DNA of 8,374 nt from Methylococcaceae bacterium (lineage in GTDB: Bacteria > Pseudomonadota > Gammaproteobacteria > Methylococcales > UBA1147). The notes under the pieces were generated by a model. It saw nothing but the letters and a program-made list of their open reading frames with translations, did not search any database and was not told the DNA's origin. The translations under genes and the position numbers were made by a program. Positions 1 to 5,876 of this stretch are shown in pieces. Every line of letters starts with the position of its first letter. Position 1 is the stretch's first letter. The stretch lies in the NCBI GenBank assembly GCA_022616595.1, contig JAKEEL010000200.1:1-8374 (forward strand). The letters are read 5' to 3'.

Positions 1-99
1 GCATGCCTCGGCATGAAGAACATCGGAAAGCCGTGTGCGGGAAAACTGCATGCACGGTTTGATGAGGGAGGGCAGGCGCGAGCCTGTTCTCTACTCTAC
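1..99 (+). mobile_element. Group II intron, 3' end (domains V and VI); rest lies outside the window
   Basis: This is the 3' end of a self-splicing bacterial retroelement; its maturase/reverse transcriptase gene would lie to the left. Domain V fits 28-60: a 9-bp lower helix (28-36 with 52-60), a two-base bulge (A50 T51) and a short upper helix (37-40 with 46-49) capped by an A-rich loop. The catalytic AGC triad is A29-G30-C31, with G30 facing T58 as the usual G-U wobble. Domain VI is 64-96: helix 68-77 with 82-91 around a GCGA tetraloop, then an unpaired A93 (the branch point), then 64-66 with 94-96. A93 lies seven bases from a 3' end of the usual AY type at about 99. All of this is read from the sequence; only the exact splice junction (98-101) is inferred. 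Nothing shows the ribozyme core decaying here. Confidence 0.88.
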
Positions 100-367
100 C
101 CTTATTTCCTGCAGGTCGTAATCCAGGCTCCCCTTGCAATTGATTTTCAACCCGCTTGCTTTTCCGTTCGGCCCATCCGGTCAGCGCCGCATGACCTAAT
201 TTCCGAACCTCTTCGATAATCCGTTGCTCCGCCGCATCGGCTTTCTCGATAGTCCCCTCACAATCATCCACAATCTGCATTAAATCTTCAACACGATCAC
301 GAAGGGCTGGGTGTGCATTGAGCAGGTCCAGCAGGCCTTGATCTCTATCAGTAATCAATGTGCCCAT
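100..367 (-). pseudogene. N-terminal fragment of a transposase-like protein, split by the group II intron
   Basis: The frame runs leftwards from the ATG at 367 for about 89 codons to the intron junction. It starts MGTLITDRDQGLLDLLNAHP and includes the acidic/basic stretch KADAAEQRIIEEVRKLGHAA, followed by LTGWAERKSKR. This layout (short acidic N-terminus, a conserved AEQ..IEE.R..G..AL..WA helix, then a Lys/Arg-rich linker) resembles the start of ISKra4-type transposases. That family call is from memory and tentative. ATG 367 is preferred because AAAGGA sits six bases upstream; an in-frame ATG at 388 has no such site. The frame stays open through the antisense of the intron to the window edge, but residues beyond about base 100 are intron, not transposase. 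The catalytic part would lie beyond the intron's other end, so the gene is interrupted; precise splicing could not restore it, because the intron is antisense to the gene. Confidence 0.6.
133..150. repeat. 18-base direct repeat, copy 1 (inside the transposase fragment)
   Basis: CTTGCAATTGATTTTCAA here matches 452-469 at 17 of 18 positions in the same orientation. The flanks do not match. This copy is coding sequence of the transposase fragment, read on the opposite strand. Its role is unknown. Confidence 0.5.
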
Positions 368-370
368 ATC

Positions 371-404
371 ATTTCCTTTACGTTTCATATTTATAAAAGG
401 AAAT
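371..404 (-). promoter_or_regulatory. Inverted repeat covering the transposase ribosome binding site, with a -10-like box in its loop
   Basis: ATTTCCTTT at 371-379 is perfectly complementary to AAAGGAAAT at 396-404, with a 16-base spacer. Read on the - strand, the 371-379 arm is the AAAGGA ribosome binding site for the ATG at 367. A TATAAA -10-like box lies in the spacer (395 down to 390), though no good -35 box is visible. A transcript started from this box, near 383, would contain only the proximal arm and leave the site free. Transcripts entering from outside would carry both arms and fold the site into a 9-bp stem. IS10 and IS50 protect themselves from outside transcription this way. The repeat is seen; the role is inferred. 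Confidence 0.4.
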
Positions 405-451
405 CTTAACACATTGCATCACTTTTAATCGCACCCTGATTAGCGAATAAA

Positions 452-469
452 CTTGCAATTGTTTTTCAA
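452..469. repeat. 18-base direct repeat, copy 2 (upstream of egtB)
   Basis: CTTGCAATTGTTTTTCAA differs from the copy at 133-150 by one base (A to T at the eleventh position). It sits 62 bases before the egtB start, between the transposase start and egtB, in AT-rich sequence where an element end or the egtB promoter would be expected. I could not find a matching terminal inverted repeat that would fix the element's boundary. Confidence 0.5.
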
Positions 470-530
470 AGCGGTCAGCATAATGGCCTGAGTAGAGCAA
501 GATTCCTTTTACTCAACCAGCCATCGTAAA

Positions 531-1814
531 ATGACGGAAAGCCAGGCCGGGGTTGCCGCCGGGAGCCAGCCTCAGGACACTATCAGCCGCTTTGCGCAAA
601 CCCGCAGCAGAACTCTCGACCTGTGTGCGTACCTGAGTCCGGAAGACATGCAGGTGCAGTCGATGGAGGATGCGAGCCCGACGAAATGGCATCTCGCACA
701 CACGACCTGGTTTTTTGAAGCCTTTATCCTCAAACCCTATGCTTCGGACTATTCCGAGTTCGAGCGGGATTTTCAATATCTTTTCAACTCTTACTATAAC
801 GGCATCGGACCGCAATTCGAACGCGCGAACCGCGGACTGCTGACCCGGCCGTCGATCGACAGAATTCTTGCCTATCGGAACCACGTGGACGAGGCAATCC
901 AAGATTCTCGTTCGCATTTTGATGGGATTGCATTGCATGAAATGCATTCCTTGATCGAGTTGGGCATCCAACACGAACAACAACACCAGGAATTGATACT
1001 CACCGATATCAAACATGCTTTTTTCCAGAATCCCCAACTTCCGCGCGTGCTGGCCGGCGAAAAAGCCTGGTCGCTTCAGGCGGATTGCCCTCTCCACTGG
1101 GTGAACTTTGATGCAGGCATATATTCGATCGGCTATGCGGGGAATGGTTTTTGTTTTGACAACGAAAGGCCTCGACATCGGATCTTTCTCGAGCCCTTCC
1201 GCCTCGCATCACGCCTGACCACCAACGAGGAATACTTGTCGTTTGTCGAAAGCGGGGGTTATGCGCACCCGGAATTCTGGCTGTCGGAAGGCTGGCGGAT
1301 TCTGCAATTGGGTTCCCGCAGCGCGCCGCTCTACTGGCGGAAGCTCGACGATCAATGGTTTCAATTCACGCTGCAGGGTGTGAAACCTCTGGATCCCTCG
1401 GCTCCGGTCATGCATGTCAATTATTACGAGGCCGATGCCTTTGCCCGCTGGTGCGCGAAGCGTTTGCCTACCGAACAGGAATGGGAGGTCGCCGCCGCTT
1501 GCGGGACGGCTCATCCGAATCTTAAAGACCCGCCGCTATGGGCGCCCGCCGCAACAGTTGGCGGCGACCTGCGGCAAATGCTAAATAGCCTTTGGCAATG
1601 GACCAGCAGCAGCTACAGTCCCTATCCGGGCTATCTTCCGCTGCCCGGCGCGGCCGGTGAATACAATGGCAAATTCATGGTCAATCAGTACGTTTTGCGC
1701 GGAGGTTCTTTTGCGACACCTTCAGGCCATATTCGCCACACGTACCGTAATTTTTTTTACCCGGGCGCGAGTTGGCAATTCAGCGGTATCCGCTTGGCGG
1801 ACTCAGGACCATGA
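531..1814 (+). CDS. egtB: EgtB, hercynine oxygenase (non-heme iron sulfoxide synthase) of ergothioneine biosynthesis
   Basis: EgtB uses iron and O2 to join a thiol (gamma-glutamylcysteine or cysteine, depending on type) to C2 of hercynine as a sulfoxide, in the cytoplasm. The 427 residues match the usual two-domain length. The N-terminal DinB-like helical domain (about 15-165) carries the three iron-binding histidines: H57 in KWHLAHTTW, and H148 and H152 in HEQQHQE. The C-terminal formylglycine-generating-enzyme-like domain (about 185-425) shows FDNERPRHR (209-217), RLPTEQEWEVAA (311-322), LWQWTSS, LRGGSF (389-394) and WQFSGIRLA near the end. It lacks the methyltransferase domain of OvoA; that activity is the next gene, which overlaps it by four bases. 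The ATG at 531 has only a weak ribosome binding site, but TGA at 489 closes the frame upstream and no other start codon lies between. C-terminal RNFFYP replaces the mycobacterial RNWDYPIRR, suggesting direct use of cysteine. Confidence 0.95.
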   Translation: MTESQAGVAAGSQPQDTISRFAQTRSRTLDLCAYLSPEDMQVQSMEDASPTKWHLAHTTWFFEAFILKPYASDYSEFERDFQYLFNSYYNGIGPQFERANRGLLTRPSIDRILAYRNHVDEAIQDSRSHFDGIALHEMHSLIELGIQHEQQHQELILTDIKHAFFQNPQLPRVLAGEKAWSLQADCPLHWVNFDAGIYSIGYAGNGFCFDNERPRHRIFLEPFRLASRLTTNEEYLSFVESGGYAHPEFWLSEGWRILQLGSRSAPLYWRKLDDQWFQFTLQGVKPLDPSAPVMHVNYYEADAFARWCAKRLPTEQEWEVAAACGTAHPNLKDPPLWAPAATVGGDLRQMLNSLWQWTSSSYSPYPGYLPLPGAAGEYNGKFMVNQYVLRGGSFATPSGHIRHTYRNFFYPGASWQFSGIRLADSGP

Positions 1815-2794
1815 AACTTTATCGAGCATACCCGGCTCACTCCGTTCAAGTTTCGATGCGGCAGGAATTTCTGACCGACGTGATCGACGGTTTATCCAAA
1901 AAACCCAAGTCGCTGCCGAGCAAATATTTTTACGATGAAACCGGTTCGCAACTGTTCGAGCGGATTTGTGCGCTGGATGAATACTACCTGACCCGTGTGG
2001 AACTGCGATTGCTGGCCTCGATTCGGCACGAACTGGCCGTTGCGATCGGACCGAATGCCGCGATCATCGAACCGGGGGCCGGGGCCGGGATCAAAATTCA
2101 GACCTTGTTGGAAACCTTGGAATCGCCATCATTCTATGCCCCGCTGGATTTATCCGAAGACTTTCTCCTCAGAAGCGCCCGGGCCGTTCGACAGCGTTTT
2201 CCGTTGTTGCCGATCGTGCCGTTGATCGGCGACTTTACGCAAGCCATGCATTGGCCGAAGCCGGATGACATCAATCGTCGCGTCGTATTTTTTCCGGGTT
2301 CGACTCTCGGAAATTTCGAGTCGGATGATGCGATGTCGTTTCTTAAAAAAATGCGCGAGCTGATAGGCAGCGAGGGTGCATTGATATTGGGGGTGGATAT
2401 GGTCAAGGCGATCGCAATGCTGGAAGCCGCCTACGATGACCGCGAAGGTGTGACGGAAACCTTCAACAAAAACCTGCTGGTACGCATCAATAACGAACTG
2501 GGTGGAAATTTCGATACCGACCGCTTTTCACACAAAGCGTTTTTCAACGAAGAAGCCAGTCGGATCGAAATGCACCTGGAAAGCCGGGTCGATCACGAGG
2601 TCAAAATCGACGGTCATCGTTTCAAGCTTGGAAAACACGAGCGGATTCATACCGAAAATTCGCATAAGTTTACGCTGGAAAGCATTCATGGCCTGGCCCG
2701 TCGAGCGGGACTGGTGTGCCGAAAGCACTGGTTGGATGAACAAAAGCTTTTCAGCATCCATTTTTTTGAATCGAATGAATTTCATTCCCGCTAA
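1811..2794 (+). CDS. egtD: EgtD, L-histidine N-alpha-methyltransferase (hercynine synthase)
   Basis: EgtD transfers three methyl groups from S-adenosylmethionine to the alpha-amino group of histidine, giving hercynine, the substrate of EgtB. The 327 residues fit the family (about 320). Visible family motifs are PKSLPSKYFYDETGSQLFE (32-50), EYYLTRVE, the glycine-rich SAM loop IIEPGAGAGIK (85-95), PLDLS with D113, GDF (140-142), FFPGSTLGNFE (160-170), GVDMVK, and HTENSHKF with E282 and S284, the region that holds the histidine substrate. ATG 1811 overlaps the egtB stop as ATGA, with CAGGA a few bases upstream, so translational coupling is likely. A TTG at 1772 would extend the protein by 13 residues inside egtB and is less likely. 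EPGAGAG differs from the ELGSG of mycobacterial EgtD but keeps the glycines. It is the second and last gene of the operon. Confidence 0.96.
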   Translation: MKLYRAYPAHSVQVSMRQEFLTDVIDGLSKKPKSLPSKYFYDETGSQLFERICALDEYYLTRVELRLLASIRHELAVAIGPNAAIIEPGAGAGIKIQTLLETLESPSFYAPLDLSEDFLLRSARAVRQRFPLLPIVPLIGDFTQAMHWPKPDDINRRVVFFPGSTLGNFESDDAMSFLKKMRELIGSEGALILGVDMVKAIAMLEAAYDDREGVTETFNKNLLVRINNELGGNFDTDRFSHKAFFNEEASRIEMHLESRVDHEVKIDGHRFKLGKHERIHTENSHKFTLESIHGLARRAGLVCRKHWLDEQKLFSIHFFESNEFHSR

Positions 2795-2842
2795 GCCTGA
2801 CCTGAGACCAATCCAATAGATCTGTTTCACTGAAGCGATACG

Positions 2843-5020
2843 CTAGTCCCTTCGGGCGACCGCAACGATATGGGGCAGCTGATTAATTCTTTCCAGTGTT
2901 CTGTCCAATTGTGCGGTATCAATCAGTTCCAAGGTCAGGTTGATCGTGACGGTGTGATGATTGGAGTTTGACCTGCTCGTCGCTTCGAGGATGTGGATTT
3001 GTTCGTTTGCCAGAATATGCGTGATGTCCTTCAACAGGCCGGTTCGGTCAATGGCCCGGACCAACACTTCCACGGCGTGGGCTCGAGGGTTCTCTCCCCA
3101 GTCGACTTCAACCAAGCGATTGTGCTTCTGGCTTGGAAGCTCTTTAATGTTTCTGCAGCTCTTCCGATGAACCACGATCCCTTTGGAGCCGCTGATGAAT
3201 CCGATAATCGGGTCTCCGGATATGGGTTTACAGCACTGCGCGATCGCGGTCAGCAGGTTGTCGACCCCGTGGACGGTGATATCATTTCTAGCGGGGGCTG
3301 GAGATGGCGCGGTTTTTCGAACGGGGGTGATGTCTAGAAAATCATCGTTTTTCCCGGGGGGCAGGAGTGCGTCCTTCAATTGCCCGGGGCTGATATCGGC
3401 TCGACCTATCGCGATCAGTAATTCATCGAAACCAGACAGTCGGAAATGTCTAATCAGTGCAGATTTATCGACTTCCGGAATCCCGGTGAGCAGACGTTGT
3501 TTCTCCAGAATGGCTTTCCCGTCTCGCAAATTGCGTTCGTGGTCCCGTTTCCGAAACCAATGGCGTACTTTGCTGCGTGCACCGGGAGTATTCAGATAAC
3601 CAAGGTGGGGGTCCAGCCAATTGCGGCTCGGTGTGCCGTTCCGGGAAGTGAGGATCTCAACCTGCTCCCCCGACTGCAACAAATAAGTCAGAGGTACGAT
3701 TCGCTGATTGACTTTTGCCCCGCGACAGCGATGTCCGACCTCGGAATGGATCGAATAAGCGAAATCGAGCGGCGTGGCACCGCGCGGTAATTCTTTGAGT
3801 TCACCATTCGGCGTCAGGACAAATATTCGGTCGGTGTATAAATCGGTCCGGAAGTCGTCCAACAGGTGTTGGTCATCCTCCCGGTTGTCGAGCAATCGTC
3901 GCAGGGCTTCGATGCTTTTTGTGGCGGTTTTATCGTGGTTGCGGCCTTCTTTGTACCGCCAATGGGCGGCGATGCCGAGTTCCGCGAATTGGTCCATTTC
4001 AGCGGTGCGGATCTGAATCTCGACCATCGCGCCGTCCGGACCGACCACGACCGTGTGGAGGGACTGGTAGCCGTTGGTTTTGGGATTGGCGATATAGTCA
4101 TCGAATTCCTGCGGTACATAATGCCATAGCCCATGGATGATCCCGAGTATACTGTAGCAAGTCGAAACCTTGTCGGCGATGACACGAACCGCTCTCAGGT
4201 CATACACATCTTTGAAATCGACCTGCTTGCGCTGCATTTTTTTCCAAATGCTGTAGATATGTTTGGGGCGGCCGTAAATTTCGGCATCGATGTTCTCTTC
4301 TTCAAGGCGGTGTCCAAGGATAGCGACGAAACGATTCACGTAAGCCTCGCGGGTAGATCGGCTTTCGATCAGCGAATCGGCTAATTTTCGATAAATTTGC
4401 GGGTTCAGGTAGCGGAAAGCGAGATCTTCCAATTCCCACTTTAATTGCCTGATCCCGAGCCGGTTGGCCAGCCGGGAATAAAGTTCGAGGGTTTCGCGGG
4501 CAATGTAATGGCGGATCGCATCGTCTTCTTGGGACAGCTTCCGGAGTCTTTCAACACGATATGCGAGTTTGATCAGAACCGCGCGTACGTCATCGACCAT
4601 TGCCAACAACATCCTGCGTAAAATTTCGGCCTGATTTGGATTGTGGATCACATCGCGAGAATATACGTTGAAGGTATTGAGCCATCGGACATTCCGGACC
4701 AGATTGGCAACCGGTGCCCCGTAACCCGCTTCAATGTCCTTTATGTCCAAGGTAGCCGCAAACCTGGAATCGCTTAGAATCGCGGCGGTGAGAGTCGCTG
4801 AATCAACGCCAAGGGGTTTCAATATCAAGGCGACATCGATCCCTCTGGGACGTGCGGGTACGGACCCTTCACCCGGAATGGGGATTTTTAAGGCGTTGAC
4901 AATCGGCGCGAATTCAGGTTCTGACAAACCGGCTCGCAAAACGTCAAGCGGGTCCGCACTCGGAGCGGACTGCGCATCGGGATCGATGCTTTGAATGGCC
5001 TCGGGATTATTGGTGGACAT
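2843..5020 (-). CDS. relA: RelA, ribosome-associated (p)ppGpp synthetase I (GTP pyrophosphokinase)
   Basis: RelA makes (p)ppGpp from ATP and GTP/GDP when uncharged tRNA enters the ribosome. From ATG 5020 it is 725 residues, close to the E. coli length (744). The order is a degenerate hydrolase domain (about 25-180), in which the HD/ED residues are gone (AAILSDSRFAAT where AA.LHD..EDT is expected), then the synthetase domain (about 230-355) with GRPKHIYSIWKKM, DLRAVRVI, the acidic EFDD motif (305-308), NGYQSLHT and VEIQIRT. After this come a TGS domain (about 397-458), the Cys-pair zinc-finger region AQCCKPI (594-600) with H618 and C622, and a C-terminal ACT domain (about 648-722). EFDD (the EXDD form, not RXKD) plus the dead hydrolase indicates a synthetase-only RelA, so a separate SpoT is expected elsewhere. 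A TTG at 5047 would add nine residues; neither start has a clear ribosome binding site. Confidence 0.95.
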   Translation of the reverse strand: MSTNNPEAIQSIDPDAQSAPSADPLDVLRAGLSEPEFAPIVNALKIPIPGEGSVPARPRGIDVALILKPLGVDSATLTAAILSDSRFAATLDIKDIEAGYGAPVANLVRNVRWLNTFNVYSRDVIHNPNQAEILRRMLLAMVDDVRAVLIKLAYRVERLRKLSQEDDAIRHYIARETLELYSRLANRLGIRQLKWELEDLAFRYLNPQIYRKLADSLIESRSTREAYVNRFVAILGHRLEEENIDAEIYGRPKHIYSIWKKMQRKQVDFKDVYDLRAVRVIADKVSTCYSILGIIHGLWHYVPQEFDDYIANPKTNGYQSLHTVVVGPDGAMVEIQIRTAEMDQFAELGIAAHWRYKEGRNHDKTATKSIEALRRLLDNREDDQHLLDDFRTDLYTDRIFVLTPNGELKELPRGATPLDFAYSIHSEVGHRCRGAKVNQRIVPLTYLLQSGEQVEILTSRNGTPSRNWLDPHLGYLNTPGARSKVRHWFRKRDHERNLRDGKAILEKQRLLTGIPEVDKSALIRHFRLSGFDELLIAIGRADISPGQLKDALLPPGKNDDFLDITPVRKTAPSPAPARNDITVHGVDNLLTAIAQCCKPISGDPIIGFISGSKGIVVHRKSCRNIKELPSQKHNRLVEVDWGENPRAHAVEVLVRAIDRTGLLKDITHILANEQIHILEATSRSNSNHHTVTINLTLELIDTAQLDRTLERINQLPHIVAVARRD
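2846..2860 (+). other. UUCG-tetraloop hairpin downstream of egtD, inside the relA 3' end
   Basis: In the + strand RNA, GTC-CC pairs with GG-GAC around a C(UUCG)G tetraloop, with one bulged C at 2857. It begins 52 bases after the egtD stop and covers the last relA codons. No T-run follows, so it is not a standard intrinsic terminator; it could mark or stabilise the 3' end of the egtBD message. The 48-base gap between the convergent stops holds no other hairpin. Confidence 0.3.
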
Positions 5021-5336
5021 CGGAAATTCTGCTCTAAACCAGAACAAGTCAAGTAGCGGATGAAAATTCGGCCCGTCGATTCAAACCGAGCGATCGATTT
5101 TAACGTCCTGGTTTCGATATAACGAGGATTGCTTCGAGGCCCGAATGTTCCCCCGGCGCCGAAAATTTAAGCAAAGGTATGATCGCATATCCGAGCAAGA
5201 AATAGCCGCCGACCAGTCGGTGGCAAAGGCGGAATGGAACCGCTTCAGCGGAGGGGCGGCGTGTCTCCGTCTCAGAAATAACTAATGTATTTCAATGTTC
5301 CAAGTAGCGTGGTCCTGTGCTGGTGGAAGTTCTGGT
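5021..5336. other. Intergenic region between the PilZ gene and relA: hairpins, no convincing gene
   Basis: This 316-base stretch holds no gene I can support. On the - strand a 63-codon frame (5291 down to the TAA at 5100-5102) is open. Its translation includes a hydrophobic segment (GGYFLLGYAIIPLLK), but it has no ATG or GTG start, only an internal TTG, and lies directly after an in-frame TGA at 5292-5294. It may be a gene remnant or chance. Two hairpins are visible: 5205-5212 with 5217-5224 (CCAG loop) and CCGCT-TC-AGCGG at 5240-5251. relA must be transcribed from within this region or by read-through from the PilZ gene. A TTGACT on the - strand at about 5052-5047 lacks a good -10 partner. 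Confidence 0.5.
5205..5224. other. Strong stem-loop between the PilZ gene and relA
   Basis: GCCGCCGA pairs with TCGGTGGC around CCAG. In + strand RNA the stem is unbroken with one G-U pair; in - strand RNA the same position is an A-C mismatch. On the - strand it is followed by TATTTCTT, so a weak terminator for the PilZ gene, 113 bases past its stop, is possible. The better pairing on the + strand argues against that reading. Confidence 0.35.
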
Positions 5337-5666
5337 TCAGCGCTTCATCAAACTGACGGTAGCGGGACTCAACTGCCGGTTTGCTGGTGTCTTGGCCTGG
5401 CGGCAAAAAGTCAAAGCTACTCCCCGGATTCCGAAGCGTACGACTTTGGCGGTCATTCGATGCAGTTGAATCACAGAACCATTGTGTTTCCTGACCGCAA
5501 AGAAAAGCACAATCGGAGCGTCGATTGGAAAAATGCTGGATTCAGCGGCCAGGTAGACGCCCCGGCTGCTCAGATCGATCGTCCTGCAAACCTGGTGATT
5601 CTTGCCCTTGATCGGAATATACACGTTGACGGTCACGGGGCTTCTGGGGCTGGTACGTCGTTCCAT
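5337..5666 (-). CDS. Single-domain PilZ protein, probable c-di-GMP receptor
   Basis: PilZ domains bind cyclic di-GMP and pass the signal to motility, polysaccharide or other machinery, usually by protein contact. The 109 residues form essentially one PilZ domain. The N-terminal RxxxR motif is R4-TSP-R8, and the second motif D/NxSxxG is D31-L-S33-S-R-G36; both are intact, so binding is likely. A conserved-type C-terminal strand GVALTF lies at 82-87, followed by a short polar tail. There is no signal peptide, membrane segment or output domain, so the partner is not evident. The start is firm: GAGGAG on the - strand (5677-5672) lies five bases before ATG 5666. It sits downstream of uvrA in the same direction, but the 210-base gap suggests its own promoter. 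It is not recognisable as a named family member such as YcgR or PilZ of type IV pili. Confidence 0.85.
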   Translation of the reverse strand: MERRTSPRSPVTVNVYIPIKGKNHQVCRTIDLSSRGVYLAAESSIFPIDAPIVLFFAVRKHNGSVIQLHRMTAKVVRFGIRGVALTFCRQAKTPANRQLSPATVSLMKR

Positions 5667-5671
5667 TAAAA

Positions 5672-5677
5672 CTCCTC
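5672..5677 (-). promoter_or_regulatory. Ribosome binding site of the PilZ gene
   Basis: Reads GAGGAG on the - strand, five bases from the ATG at 5666. It is the clearest ribosome binding site in the window and fixes this start. Confidence 0.75.
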
Positions 5678-5686
5678 ATTTTGTTC

Positions 5687-5757
5687 ATTCTATTTTTCGA
5701 AATTTTGAATGCTCCGATGTCGCGAACTACGATTCCACGAAGGAATGGTGATGTAGT
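5687..5757 (-). promoter_or_regulatory. Candidate promoter and inverted-repeat operator upstream of the PilZ gene
   Basis: On the - strand TAGAAT (5692-5687) is a five-of-six match to a -10 box, without a good -35 box; transcription would start near 5680, just before the ribosome binding site. Upstream is a nested inverted repeat: ATTCC (5732-5736) with GGAAT (5742-5746), and ACTAC (5726-5730) with GTAGT (5753-5757). Its centre falls about 60 bases before the inferred start, a typical activator position. The outer arms are asymmetric (spacers of 1 and 6 bases). The rest of 5667-5876 shows only a weak ACGCA/TGCGT hairpin at 5798-5814 and no clear uvrA terminator. Confidence 0.3.
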
Positions 5758-5876
5758 CGTACTAAATAACCAATTTTCGGGCCATTAACAGCGATCCACG
5801 CAAAAACAATGCGTTGTATGATCCTGCTGCTTCCATGATCCAAATATTGTAAAAATTACTGACACTTCCCGGCCCG

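Noticed and set aside
1..99. Continuation of the transposase frame to the window edge on the - strand
   Set aside because: The frame is open by chance, but the sequence is the antisense of group II intron domains V and VI, so it is not transposase coding sequence.
13..219. Short + strand frame running from the intron end into the transposase fragment
   Set aside because: It crosses domains V and VI and the splice junction and has no protein-like motif; the RNA fold explains the first half.
453..484. Possible sigma70 promoter for egtB (TTGCAA at 453-458, CATAAT at 479-484)
   Set aside because: The spacer is 20 bases, too long for a standard promoter, and the alternative TTGTTT at 459-464 gives only 14. 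Some promoter is expected here, but this one is not supported.
513..1178. Long antisense open frame (221 codons) opposite egtB
   Set aside because: It lies wholly opposite the conserved egtB N-terminal domain, shows no recognisable motif and is explained by egtB codon use.
5047..5054. TTGACT on the - strand as a relA -35 box
   Set aside because: No acceptable -10 box lies 16-18 bases downstream, and the site is almost on top of the relA start.
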